The notes beneath the pieces were generated by a model that ran no database searches, was not told the DNA's origin, and worked only from the letters and a program-made list of their open reading frames with translations. Source: Leifsonia sp. CL147 (GTDB lineage Bacteria > Actinomycetota > Actinomycetes > Actinomycetales > Microbacteriaceae). From it: DNA of 64,000 nucleotides. This document shows, one piece after another, positions 1 to 9,847 of this stretch. The position numbers and the translations under genes are program-made. The DNA lies in assembly GCF_900114565.1 (NCBI RefSeq), contig NZ_FOTM01000008.1:5860-69859 (forward strand), written 5' to 3'. The first letter of the stretch is position 1. Each line of letters starts with the position of its first letter.

Positions 1-329
1 GAACTCCTCCGTTTCCTGCGTTCGGCGAAGACCTCGCCCGGAGCTCCTCCGTTTCCTGCGTTCGGCGAAGGCCTCGCCCGGAACTCCTCCGTTCCCACAT
101 CCGGCCGGGGCCGCGACTCCTCCGGTTCCGCAGCCCATGCCGGTGGGGAAGGGAGGAGGATGTGGCGGGGTCGGAGGGATATGGCGGGAAACGGAGGAGT
201 TTCTCGAACAGGGCGGCCGAAAGTCCTCCGTTTTCGCGAGCCAGGCTGACGAGCGGGAGAGTGGGCGGAGCGGGACGTCGGGACGGGACGGGACCGGGAC
301 GGGACGGGACCGGGACGGGAGGGATGCCG
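1..329. repeat. Intergenic region with 40-bp tandem repeats, an inverted repeat and a short G-rich tandem
   Basis: No credible gene. Positions 1-40 and 41-80 are near-identical 40-bp tandem copies (core CTCCTCCGTTTCCTGCG) and a third, diverged copy begins at 81. An inverted pair follows: AAACGGAGGA at 189-198 and TCCTCCGTTT at 224-233. Positions about 283-322 are a short tandem of GGGAC-type units. The same CTCCTCC(G/C)TTTCCTGCG core recurs between rluD and dnaE (25927-25943), so this looks like a dispersed intergenic repeat. Small open frames here are composition artefacts. Confidence 0.75.
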
Positions 330-2231
<1,902 letters not shown>

Positions 2232-2237
2232 GGATCG

Positions 2238-2243
2238 AGTCTA
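2238..2243 (-). promoter_or_regulatory. -10 box of pknL, leaderless layout
   Basis: Reads TAGACT on the minus strand. Six bases separate it from the GTG start at 2231, placing transcription start at or next to the start codon. Confidence 0.6.
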
Positions 2244-2317
2244 GGGAATGAGGGATGCGCGAACCCTGCAAAACACCGGCGGAGGCCGCTGCTGTGATCC
2301 GGCTGTGACATTTGCGC

Positions 2318-3451
2318 TCAGCCGAGCTGGGCGAGCCACGCCCGGGCGGAGGTCTCCCACTTGGCGTAGGCGTCGGGGAACGCGGACAGCTGCACGGCCT
2401 GAGCCGCCTGCGTGATGCTCATGCTCGTCCATCCCGGGATGTCGAGGAGCCCCCGGGTCTTGCCCTTGTTGGGGTTCGCGGCGCCGCCGTAGAAGGCGAG
2501 GGTGGCGCGGGTCGGGTCGAGCACCTGCTCGGGAGTGCCCCATCCGGTGCTCGGGCGCTGCTGGAACAGGCCGAGCGAATCGCGGTCACCATAGCGGACA
2601 TTGCGGAGGCCGGACTCCTGTGCCGCCGCGGCGAGGGCGATCACGATCCCCGAATCCGGGACGCCGAGTTGGCGGCCGATGCGGATGATGAGCTGCGCGT
2701 TGGCGCGCATCTCGTCGGTGAGGGCGACGACGTGCCCGGAAGACGCGATCGGCAGGGGCGCGGGAGCCGCGACGGGCGCCGGAGCGGCCACGGGTGCGGC
2801 AGCGACGGGCGTCACTGCGGGAGTGTCGAGAGCGGCCGTGGTCATGCCCGGGATGCGGACCTTCTGACCGGGGAAGATCAGGCTGGATGCGCTCAGGCCG
2901 TTGGCGGCGAGGACCGAGCGGGTGGAGACGCCGAACCGGCCGGCGATCCCGCTGACGGTGTCGCCGCGCACGACGGTGTACGTGGTGGTCGCAGCGGGCG
3001 CGGGTGCTGCCGGAGCGGGCACAGCCGGAGCAGGTGCTGCGGGAGCAGGCGCGGCGTGTACGGGGCCGGCGAGGGCGAGCACCTGCCCGGGGAAGATGAG
3101 GCTCTTCCAGCTGAGCCCGTTGAGCGCGAGCACGGCCGCGGTCGACAGGCCGAATCGGGCGGCGATGCCCGAGACCGTGTCGCCCGACCGGACGCGGTAG
3201 GTGGACGGCGCGGCCGCGACGCTGGTGCTCGCCGCGGAGGTCTGCGCCGCCCCGGCGATCGTGCTGGTCACCGTGGCCCGCTCGAGCGGAGTGACCTCTC
3301 CGGTGTCTCCGTCATGGCCCGACGCGTGGTCTTCGCGCGGCGCGGCCTGGGCCGGCGTGACGAGATTGAGGGTGACCGCGAGCGAGCTCGCCACGGCGAT
3401 CGGGACGGTTCCCAGGATGCTGCGGACCTTGCCGGTATCTGCCAGAGCCAT
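2318..3451 (-). CDS. Secreted double-LysM protein with C-terminal lysozyme-like domain
   Basis: 377 aa from the ATG at 3451, which is preceded by a GGGGGG ribosome site; an upstream in-frame start at 3484 lacks this support. A Sec signal peptide at about 1-37 ends in AQA. Two LysM repeats follow, each with a YxVxxGDTVSGIA core and an LIFPGQ end, separated by an Ala-Pro linker. A second Ala-Pro linker leads to an approximately 130-residue C-terminal domain with AAAQESGLRN, GLFQQRP and WETSARAWL, which resembles transglycosylase/lysozyme-like folds (QESGL would carry the catalytic Glu). Likely a peptidoglycan-binding hydrolase or remodelling factor outside the membrane. It lies directly upstream of the PASTA kinase and in the same direction, suggesting a wall-related job; the enzymatic activity is inferred. 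Confidence 0.85.
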   Translation of the reverse strand: MALADTGKVRSILGTVPIAVASSLAVTLNLVTPAQAAPREDHASGHDGDTGEVTPLERATVTSTIAGAAQTSAASTSVAAAPSTYRVRSGDTVSGIAARFGLSTAAVLALNGLSWKSLIFPGQVLALAGPVHAAPAPAAPAPAVPAPAAPAPAATTTYTVVRGDTVSGIAGRFGVSTRSVLAANGLSASSLIFPGQKVRIPGMTTAALDTPAVTPVAAAPVAAPAPVAAPAPLPIASSGHVVALTDEMRANAQLIIRIGRQLGVPDSGIVIALAAAAQESGLRNVRYGDRDSLGLFQQRPSTGWGTPEQVLDPTRATLAFYGGAANPNKGKTRGLLDIPGWTSMSITQAAQAVQLSAFPDAYAKWETSARAWLAQLG

Positions 3452-3487
3452 GGTGACCCCCCTTTTCGAGTGACACGACGACACCCC

Positions 3488-3516
3488 ACGCTGGCACAGA
3501 AGGCAAGAGGAGTCAA
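3488..3516 (-). promoter_or_regulatory. Promoter of the LysM gene
   Basis: On the minus strand, -35 TTGACT (3516-3511), 17-nt spacer, -10 CAGCGT (3493-3488). The predicted 5' UTR is about 30 nt, too short for a c-di-AMP riboswitch, which often precedes actinobacterial LysM genes. Confidence 0.5.
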
Positions 3517-3603
3517 CAGAAGTGGCTGATGTGACAGCAGTTTACCTGATCGTAACAATCGGAGTGGCGTTCGCTCCCCCCGATCTCGTGGCACGCTGGA
3601 GGG

Positions 3604-3945
3604 GTGAGCGAGAACGTCCAGACCACCGAGTGGTTGACCGTCCCCGACCTCGTCGAGCAGTTGGGCCTGAGCGTGAGCCGGGTCCGCCGGCTCATCGAGG
3701 ACCGTCACCTCGGCGCCAAGCGCGTCGACGGCATCCTGAAAGTCCCGGCGTCCTTCCTGAAGGACGGCGAGCCGCTGAGCGAACTGCACGGCACCCTGAT
3801 CGTCCTGGCGGACGACGGGTTCAGCGACGACGAGGCCGTCGACTGGCTCCTCGCCGAGGAGGAGAGCCTCGGCACCTCGCCGATCGAGGCGCTACGTGCC
3901 GGCCGCAAGGCGGAGGTCCGCCGGGTCGCGCAGGCGCTCGCCTAG
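3604..3945 (+). CDS. Rv2175c-family winged-helix DNA-binding protein
   Basis: 113 aa, GTG start. The N-terminal half carries a helix-turn-helix (LTVPDLVEQLGLSVSRVRRL, about 11-30) and matches Rv2175c in size and arrangement; the C-terminal half (ADDGFSDDEAVDWLL) is the family's second domain. In M. tuberculosis Rv2175c is a DNA-binding protein phosphorylated by PknL on an N-terminal threonine that controls DNA binding. Here Thr7-Thr8 lie at the equivalent place, and a PknL-position kinase is one gene away. It is transcribed divergently from the LysM gene. Target genes are unknown. An imperfect -10 (CACGCT, 3592-3597) lies 6 nt before the start. Confidence 0.85.
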   Translation: MSENVQTTEWLTVPDLVEQLGLSVSRVRRLIEDRHLGAKRVDGILKVPASFLKDGEPLSELHGTLIVLADDGFSDDEAVDWLLAEEESLGTSPIEALRAGRKAEVRRVAQALA

Positions 3946-4022
3946 ACTCCCGTCCTCGGGCGAGCAGGCCGGTCAGGCGAGCAGGACGGCAGGCCGTCAG
4001 GCGAGTAGGGCGAGCAGGCCGT
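3946..4022. repeat. Short degenerate repeats between convergent genes
   Basis: The 77-bp gap contains at least four diverged copies of a GGCGAGCAGG / GTCAGGCGAG unit that run into the 3' end of the polyprenyl synthase gene, which itself ends in the same sequence type. No terminator hairpin with a T-run is evident. Confidence 0.5.
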
Positions 4023-5153
4023 TCAGGCGGTACGCCGCGTGACCGTGACCGCGAGGTCGCGCAGCTGCGCGCGGGCGGCCGCGCCGAGCGGCGCCGCGTC
4101 GAGCGCGGCGATCGCGCGCGCGACGTTGTCCGCGATCATCTTCTCCACCGTCTCCACCGCGCCCGACTCCCGGATGGTCAGCTGCAGGGTCCGGATCTGC
4201 TCCGGCGTGAGGCCGGGGTCGCCGAGCAACTCGTCGAGGGCGGCACGCGCCCCCGAGGGGATGGCCTGCCGGGTGAGCGCGATCAGCACCGTCCGCTTCC
4301 CCTCGCGGAGATCGTCGCCGCTCGGCTTGCCGGTCACGTCCGCGTCGCCGAAGACGCCGAGGAGGTCGTCCCGCAGCTGGTACGCGATGCCGAGCGGGAG
4401 CCCGAACGCGCGCAGCGCCTCGTGCTGGCCGACGGTGGCTCCGGCGAGGCTCCCTCCGATGAGCAACGGCGACTCGATGGAGTATTTGGCCGACTTGTAG
4501 ACGATCACCCGCTCCGCGCGCGCCAGCTGGTCGGCGTCCGGGCGGCCGGCCCAGCCGATCTCCTCGAAGATGTCGAGGTACTGGCCGGCGGTCACATCCA
4601 GCCGCATCCGGTTGAACTCGGCGCGGGCGGCGCGCCGGGCGGGTGCACTGACGAGCTGGGTGAGGCCCTCGTCGAACAGTTCGTCGCTGAGGATGAGGAG
4701 CAGGTCGCCGAGCAGAGTGGCGGCTCCGGTGCCGAAGCTCGCGCCCGATCCGCCCCACCCCTCCCGGTCGTGGAGCCGCTCGAACCGCTTGTGCGCGGAC
4801 GGCGCCCCGCGGCGCGTGTCGGAGTTGTCGATCAGGTCGTCGTGGACCAGTGCGGCGGCGTGGAACAGTTCGAGCGCGCTGGCGACCGAGACCACGGCAT
4901 CCAGCGCGCCGCCGGCCGTGATCGCCCCCGGACCGGCGCCGTCGTCCTCGCCGCCTCCCGCCGTCCGGACGGCCTGCCAGCCCCAGAAGCAGAAAAGGGC
5001 CCGGAATCGCTTGCCGCCGCTGAGAAAATCCCTTGAGAAAGCCGCGACGGGAGAGAGCTCATCGGCGATGGAGACGAGAATGGAAGCAGGCGTATCGAAG
5101 AATCCATCGATTCTGGACTGGATGAGATCGACGAACCGGATGCTTTCAGACAC
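4023..5153 (-). CDS. Polyprenyl diphosphate synthase (trans-isoprenyl transferase)
   Basis: 376 aa. The first aspartate-rich motif is HDDLIDNSDTRRG and the second is YQLRDDLLGVFGD; both coordinate Mg2+ and the allylic diphosphate. These enzymes condense isopentenyl diphosphate with an allylic primer to make geranylgeranyl or longer chains for quinones, carotenoids or lipid carriers. The locus corresponds to idsA2 in mycobacteria. Chain length cannot be read reliably from the sequence. The GTG start lies 6 nt after a TAGGCT -10 box. Confidence 0.93.
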   Translation of the reverse strand: MSESIRFVDLIQSRIDGFFDTPASILVSIADELSPVAAFSRDFLSGGKRFRALFCFWGWQAVRTAGGGEDDGAGPGAITAGGALDAVVSVASALELFHAAALVHDDLIDNSDTRRGAPSAHKRFERLHDREGWGGSGASFGTGAATLLGDLLLILSDELFDEGLTQLVSAPARRAARAEFNRMRLDVTAGQYLDIFEEIGWAGRPDADQLARAERVIVYKSAKYSIESPLLIGGSLAGATVGQHEALRAFGLPLGIAYQLRDDLLGVFGDADVTGKPSGDDLREGKRTVLIALTRQAIPSGARAALDELLGDPGLTPEQIRTLQLTIRESGAVETVEKMIADNVARAIAALDAAPLGAAARAQLRDLAVTVTRRTA

Positions 5154-5159
5154 ACGCCT

Positions 5160-5165
5160 AGCCTA
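5160..5165 (-). promoter_or_regulatory. -10 box of the polyprenyl synthase gene, leaderless layout
   Basis: TAGGCT on the minus strand, 6 nt before GTG at 5153. Confidence 0.6.
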
Positions 5166-5181
5166 GCCAGACCCGCAAGGC

Positions 5182-5187
5182 TACAAT
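5182..5187 (+). promoter_or_regulatory. -10 box for the DUF3040 gene
   Basis: TACAAT, about 45 bp upstream of the ATG at 5233; the predicted leader contains a purine-rich ribosome site (AAAGAGGGGGA). No clear -35. Confidence 0.5.
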
Positions 5188-5232
5188 CGGCTTCACTGAA
5201 GCCTCGAACCCGCGAGAAAGAGGGGGAATCGG

Positions 5233-5616
5233 ATGCCGCTTTCGGAACACGAGCAGCGCCTCCTCGAAGAGATGGAGCGCAGTCTCTATCAGAATGACGC
5301 AGATTTCGTCGCGAAGGTCGGGGGCAAGCGGGCTCGGCCTGCCTACCGTTCGATCGTCCTCGGGATCCTGCTCGCCGTCGTCGGTGTGGCCGTCCTGGTG
5401 GCCGGCGTCTACTTCCAGCAGCCGGTCGTCGGCATCGTGGGCTTCGTGGTGATGTTCGCCGGGGTCCTCGTCGCCGTCGCGCCGGGCAAGCGCGTGGCCG
5501 TCGAGCCGGGCACGGCGGAGCCGAAGGGCGCGAAGGCGCGCGGGGCTCAGGCCGGCTTCATGGACCGCATGAACGATCGCTGGGACAAGCGCAACGAAGG
5601 CGGCGGAGAGGGCTAA
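5233..5616 (+). CDS. DUF3040 membrane protein
   Basis: 127 aa. Starts with MPLSEHEQRLLEEMERSL, the hallmark of DUF3040 proteins found beside mraZ in actinobacteria. Two adjacent hydrophobic helices at about 41-60 and 65-84 (SIVLGILLAVVGVAVLVAGV and VVGIVGFVVMFAGVLVAVA), then a hydrophilic tail. Function is unknown; the constant position next to the division cluster suggests an envelope role. It has its own promoter and terminator, so it is not co-transcribed with mraZ. Confidence 0.9.
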   Translation: MPLSEHEQRLLEEMERSLYQNDADFVAKVGGKRARPAYRSIVLGILLAVVGVAVLVAGVYFQQPVVGIVGFVVMFAGVLVAVAPGKRVAVEPGTAEPKGAKARGAQAGFMDRMNDRWDKRNEGGGEG

Positions 5617-5648
5617 CCCCTCCACCCTGCTCCACAGTTCTTCCATCG

Positions 5649-5678
5649 AAGGGCCGATCGAATGATCGGCCCTTTTTT
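5649..5678 (+). terminator. Rho-independent terminator after DUF3040
   Basis: AGGGCCGATC, loop GAAT, GATCGGCCCT, then a six-T run: a perfect 10-bp stem. Confidence 0.92.
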
Positions 5679-5789
5679 CATGCCCTCTTTCCATCCCGGG
5701 CCCTCCATTTCCCTCCACCCCGTACTTCCGCGGTATTCCGGGCTTCAGCGTCCCCATTTCGGGGCAATTTGGTCAGGGTGCATGACTTT

Positions 5790-5819
5790 GTGGATGGAAG
5801 TGGAGTAAAGTGGAGCAAC
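5790..5819 (+). promoter_or_regulatory. MraZ operator: three 10-bp direct repeats
   Basis: GTGGATGGAA, GTGGAGTAAA and GTGGAGCAAC follow each other with exact 10-bp periodicity (starts at 5790, 5800, 5810), ending 37 bp before mraZ. MraZ proteins bind short direct repeats of this spacing upstream of their own operon (TGGG-type in E. coli, AAAGTG-type in mycoplasmas). The middle and last repeats contain AAAGTGGAG across their junction. Autoregulation of the dcw operon is the likely role. Confidence 0.75.
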
Positions 5820-5856
5820 ACCGCAACCTGGGCCGGGAGAGTGGGGGTGGCAGCCG

Positions 5857-6288
5857 ATGTTCCTCGGTACGCACGCCCCGAAACTCGACGAGAAGGGGCG
5901 CATCATCCTTCCGGCCAAGTTCCGGGACGAGCTCGCGTCCGGCCTCGTCCTCACCCGCGGCCAGGAGCACTGCGTCTACGTCTTCTCGCAGCGTGAGTTC
6001 GAAGCGCTGCACGAGAAGATCCGTCAGGCGCCGGTGACGAGCAAGCAGGCCCGCGACTACCTGCGCGTCTTCCTCTCGGGGGCGAGCGCCGAGGTCCCGG
6101 ACAAGCAGAACCGGGTGACCATCCCGTCGGCGCTGCGCTCGTATGCAGGACTCGATCGCGACCTGGTCGTGATCGGCGCGGGAAGCCGCGCGGAGATCTG
6201 GGACGCACAGGCCTGGGAGACCTACCTGGCCGAGCAGGAGGCAGCATTCGCGAACACGGAGGAGGAGGTGATCCCGGGACTCTTCTGA
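5857..6288 (+). CDS. mraZ: Transcriptional regulator MraZ
   Basis: 143 aa with two AbrB-like half domains: [19 protein letters not shown] near the N-terminus and [17 protein letters not shown] in the middle. It is a ring-forming DNA-binding protein that controls the division and cell-wall cluster it heads. The ATG at 5857 is chosen because the MFLGTHAPK start is canonical. Three 10-bp repeats upstream are its probable operator. Confidence 0.97.
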   Translation: MFLGTHAPKLDEKGRIILPAKFRDELASGLVLTRGQEHCVYVFSQREFEALHEKIRQAPVTSKQARDYLRVFLSGASAEVPDKQNRVTIPSALRSYAGLDRDLVVIGAGSRAEIWDAQAWETYLAEQEAAFANTEEEVIPGLF

Positions 6289-6404
6289 CCGCGGCGTCCC
6301 TGACGCCCGACTCCCAGCCATACGCCCTGACGCCACTTCCCCGGTGTCAGGTCGGGATGGATGGGGATCCGGAATCAGGGGCACAGCGACCGTCCCGAAC
6401 AGCC

Positions 6405-7397
6405 ATGACCGACTCCACCGGAAACGACCGCATCCACACCCCCGTCCTCCTCGAGCGCTGCATCGAGCTGCTCGGCCCCGCTCTGGCGAAGCCCGGCGCT
6501 GTCTTCGTCGACGCCACCCTCGGGATGGGCGGTCACTCCGCCGGAGTCCTCGAACGCTTTCCCGAGGCCACCCTGGTCGGGCTCGACCGCGATCCCGAGG
6601 CCCTGGCGATAGCGGGGGAGCGCCTCCAGCGCTTCGGCGACCGCGTCCACCTCGTCCACACCGTCTACGACGGCATCCGGGAGGCGATCGAGGGGCTGGG
6701 CTTCCTCCGGATCGACGGCGTGCTCTTCGACCTCGGCGTCTCCTCCCTCCAGCTCGACCGGGTGGAGCGCGGCTTCTCGTATTCGAAGGACGCCCCGCTC
6801 GACATGCGGATGGACTCCACCAGCGAACTGACCGCCGCCACCGTGCTCGCCGAGTACTCCGAGGCCGACCTGCGCCGGATCTTCCGCGAGTACGGGGAGG
6901 AGCGGCTGGCCGGTCGATACGCCTCCCGCATCGTGGAGGCCCGCGAGAAGCAGCCGCTGGAGCGGTCGGGCCAGCTCGTCGACCTGATCACCAAGGCCAC
7001 CCCCGTGGCGGTCCAGCGGCAGGGCCACCCGGCGAAGCGGGTCTTCCAGGCGCTGCGGATCGAGGTGAACCAGGAGCTGTCCGTTCTGCAGCGGGCGATC
7101 CCCGCGGCGATCGACGCGCTCTCCGTCGGCGGCCGCATCGTCGTGGAGTCCTACCAGTCGCTGGAGGACCGCATCGTGAAGCGCGAGCTCCAGGCCCGCT
7201 CCGTCTCGAGCGCCCCGGCGGGCCTTCCGGTCGAGCTGCCGGAGCACCGTCCGGAGCTGAAGCTGCTCATCCGCGGCGCGGAACTGGCCGACGAGGACGA
7301 GAAGGCGGCCAACCCTCGCGCGACATCGGTGCGGTTGCGCGCCGCCGAGCGGGTACGACCCGCGAACACCGCCGACACCACGACACGGATGAGATGA
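6405..7397 (+). CDS. rsmH: 16S rRNA (cytosine-1402-N4)-methyltransferase RsmH
   Basis: 330 aa from the ATG at 6405, giving a short leader before the family's conserved HTPVLLERC. An in-frame ATG at 6357 would add 16 residues without family support. SAM-binding segment [16 protein letters not shown]; catalytic/substrate region [12 protein letters not shown] and [17 protein letters not shown]-terminal [15 protein letters not shown]. Methylates C1402 of 16S rRNA in the ribosomal P site. It is the second gene of the dcw cluster. Confidence 0.96.
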   Translation: MTDSTGNDRIHTPVLLERCIELLGPALAKPGAVFVDATLGMGGHSAGVLERFPEATLVGLDRDPEALAIAGERLQRFGDRVHLVHTVYDGIREAIEGLGFLRIDGVLFDLGVSSLQLDRVERGFSYSKDAPLDMRMDSTSELTAATVLAEYSEADLRRIFREYGEERLAGRYASRIVEAREKQPLERSGQLVDLITKATPVAVQRQGHPAKRVFQALRIEVNQELSVLQRAIPAAIDALSVGGRIVVESYQSLEDRIVKRELQARSVSSAPAGLPVELPEHRPELKLLIRGAELADEDEKAANPRATSVRLRAAERVRPANTADTTTRMR

Positions 7398-7407
7398 GGA
7401 GGGGCTC

Positions 7408-8058
7408 GTGAGCACCAACCTGGCAGAAGCGATCTCGCAGCCCACGCGCAAGCGTCCGGCGGCGCTGTGGCATGGCGGGGCCCTCCCGGCACCGGTGGAG
7501 GAGCCCAAGCGCACCCACCTCGAAGTGGTGTCCACCCGCTCCCAGCGGAGGGCCCGGCCGCGCACTCTGTACGCGGCCGTCGCGGTCGGGACGCTGCTCA
7601 CCGTCGTGGTGGCGCAGCTGCTCCTCAGCATCGGGATCTCGCAGGGCGCCTACCAGCTGAACACCCTGCAGGCGAAGCAGGCGCAGCTCCAGCGGTCGTA
7701 TCAAGCCGTGTCGGAGGACCTCAACCGGGTGTCGTCCCCGCAGAACCTTGCCGCCAACGCCAATGCCCTCGGGATGGTCAGCAACAGCAGCCCCGCGTAC
7801 CTCCGGCTCTCGGACGGGGCCGTGCTCGGCGCGCCGCTTCCGGCGGACGGCGCGGCCGGCACGGTGACGGGCGCCCAGGGCAACCTCGTGCCCAATGCGC
7901 TCCTGGCCGGAGTCCCGCTTGTGACCCAGCCGAAGACACCGGCGACGGCCCCGGGCGGGCAGCCTGTGAATTCCACAGGTCCGGGTGCCGCTACCCCGGC
8001 CGCCACCACGGGGCCCGTACCGTTGGAGGGAGCGTTGCCGACCCCGGTGACGCACTGA
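7408..8058 (+). CDS. ftsL: FtsL-like bitopic division protein
   Basis: 216 aa; GTG start after an AGGAGGGG ribosome site. A basic cytoplasmic N-terminus, one membrane helix at about 54-75, then a short coiled coil (QLNTLQAKQAQLQRSYQAVSE) and a Pro/Thr/Ala-rich tail of about 100 residues. The position between rsmH and ftsI and the topology identify FtsL, which forms a complex with FtsQ and FtsB and activates FtsW-FtsI. Sequence conservation is low in this family, so the call rests on context and topology. The tail is longer than in typical FtsL. Confidence 0.8.
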   Translation: MSTNLAEAISQPTRKRPAALWHGGALPAPVEEPKRTHLEVVSTRSQRRARPRTLYAAVAVGTLLTVVVAQLLLSIGISQGAYQLNTLQAKQAQLQRSYQAVSEDLNRVSSPQNLAANANALGMVSNSSPAYLRLSDGAVLGAPLPADGAAGTVTGAQGNLVPNALLAGVPLVTQPKTPATAPGGQPVNSTGPGAATPAATTGPVPLEGALPTPVTH

Positions 8059-8071
8059 CGACGGACGGGGC

Positions 8072-9820
8072 GTGCGCATGGTCGGCAAGAAGATGCTGCG
8101 GCGGCGGACCGCTGCGACGGTCCTCGCCGTCGCGGCGGCCGTCGGCATCCTCGGGGCCAAGCTCGTCGACATCCAAGTGATCCGGGCGGACGCCCTGCAG
8201 GCGGACTCGATGAAGGCCAAGGAGGTCTCGACCTCCCTGCTGGGCAACCGCGGTGACATCGTCGACGCGAACGGGTCCATCCTCGCCACCACCGTCTACA
8301 CGTATGCGGCGGCGGCCTCGCCCAAGGATGCGATCGCCGGCGGGCGGGACAAACTCGTGAAGGCGGCGGCGGCGATCGGTGCGATCACCGGCCAGGGCGG
8401 CGACGCCGTGCTCGGACTGATCGACGGAGCGCTCAAGCAGAACCCGAAGTCGCAGTATGTCCTGATCAAGTCCGGGATGGATGTCGGCACCTTCGACAAG
8501 CTCGACAAGCTGCCGTACCCGTGGCTGACGTTCACGAAGAAGCAGGCGAGGAGCTATCCGGACGGAGCGGTCGCCGGGAACCTCGTCGGCTTCCTGTCGG
8601 ACGGCGGCAATGCGGGACTGGAAGCGAGCGAGAACGGCTGCCTGGCCGGCGAGAACGGCGAGGAGACCTATCAGCGCGGTGCGGATGGCGTCGCCATCCC
8701 GGGCAGCACTGTGGTGCAGAAGGAGGCGAAGGACGGCGGCACGCTGAAGCTGACCATCGACAGCGACCTGCAGTGGTTCGCCGAGCAGACGCTGGCCCAG
8801 CAGGTGGCCGCGACCGGCTCGAAGTTCGGCTTCGTCACCGTCGCGGAGGCGAAGACCGGCAAGATCAAGGCCATCGCGCAGTGGCCCGCGCTCGATCCCA
8901 ACAACATCAACGGCACCGATCCGTCGTACTGGGGGCTCAAGCTGTTCAGCGACCCGTACGAGCCGGGATCGACCTTCAAGGCGCTGACCGCATCCATGCT
9001 CATCGACCAGGGCAAGGCGACGCCCACGACTCCGGTTCTCGCACCGTACGAGTGGAAGTCCGGCAACGGCGCCGACCTGCACGACTCCGGTTACCACGAT
9101 CCTCTCCGGTTGACGCTCACGGGCGTCCTCATGATGTCCTCCAACACCGGCATGTCCCAGCTGGGCAGTCGACTCGCCGACCAGACGCGCTACGACTACC
9201 TGAAGAAGTTCGGGATCGGCGAGTCCACGGGCCTGCCCTACCCCGGCCAGTCGGACGGCATCCTGCACCCGGTCAAGGACTGGGACGACCAGACCAAGTA
9301 CGCGACGATGTTCGGCCAGGGCGTGTCGGCGACCCAGCTGCAGATGGTCGACGCGTACCAGGCGCTCGCCAACGGCGGCACCCGCATCCCGCTCTCGATG
9401 GTCGAGGGATGCCAGCACCCGGACGGCAGCGTGACCGACGTCCCGACGACGAAGCCGACCCAGGTGGTGTCGCCTCAGGCGGCCGCCACCACCCTCGGGA
9501 TGATGGAGTCGGTGGTCACCTCGGGCGAGCTCAAGAAGCAGCTGCAGATCCCCGGCTACCGCGTCGCCGCGAAGACCGGGACGGCCCAGCAGCCGGACGG
9601 GAAGGGCGGCTATCTGCCCTCGTACTACGTGTCGGTGATGGGCGTCGCCCCGGTGGACGATCCGCAGTACGTCGTTTCGGTCAACCTCGGATACCCGACT
9701 ACCATTACTTCGTCGGCAGCTGCCGCTCCGCTGTTCCACACGATCATGAGTCAGGTGCTGAAGACCTACCGGGTGAAGCCCTCCACGTCCAGCCCGGCCG
9801 ACTATCCCCCCTACTACTGA
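8072..9820 (+). CDS. ftsI: Septal peptidoglycan transpeptidase FtsI (PBP3, class B PBP)
   Basis: 582 aa, GTG start with an alternative ATG two codons later. An N-terminal membrane anchor at about 15-35, then the PBP dimerisation domain (LLGNRGDIVDANGSILA). Transpeptidase motifs: SxxK in PGSTFKALT, SxN in SSNTG, KTG in KTGTAQQ. No PASTA repeats. It cross-links septal peptidoglycan together with FtsW, 6 kb downstream in the same cluster. It follows ftsL by 13 nt. Confidence 0.95.
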   Translation: MRMVGKKMLRRRTAATVLAVAAAVGILGAKLVDIQVIRADALQADSMKAKEVSTSLLGNRGDIVDANGSILATTVYTYAAAASPKDAIAGGRDKLVKAAAAIGAITGQGGDAVLGLIDGALKQNPKSQYVLIKSGMDVGTFDKLDKLPYPWLTFTKKQARSYPDGAVAGNLVGFLSDGGNAGLEASENGCLAGENGEETYQRGADGVAIPGSTVVQKEAKDGGTLKLTIDSDLQWFAEQTLAQQVAATGSKFGFVTVAEAKTGKIKAIAQWPALDPNNINGTDPSYWGLKLFSDPYEPGSTFKALTASMLIDQGKATPTTPVLAPYEWKSGNGADLHDSGYHDPLRLTLTGVLMMSSNTGMSQLGSRLADQTRYDYLKKFGIGESTGLPYPGQSDGILHPVKDWDDQTKYATMFGQGVSATQLQMVDAYQALANGGTRIPLSMVEGCQHPDGSVTDVPTTKPTQVVSPQAAATTLGMMESVVTSGELKKQLQIPGYRVAAKTGTAQQPDGKGGYLPSYYVSVMGVAPVDDPQYVVSVNLGYPTTITSSAAAAPLFHTIMSQVLKTYRVKPSTSSPADYPPYY

Positions 9821-9847
9821 AGACACCGTCTACGGAAAGTGAGCCTC

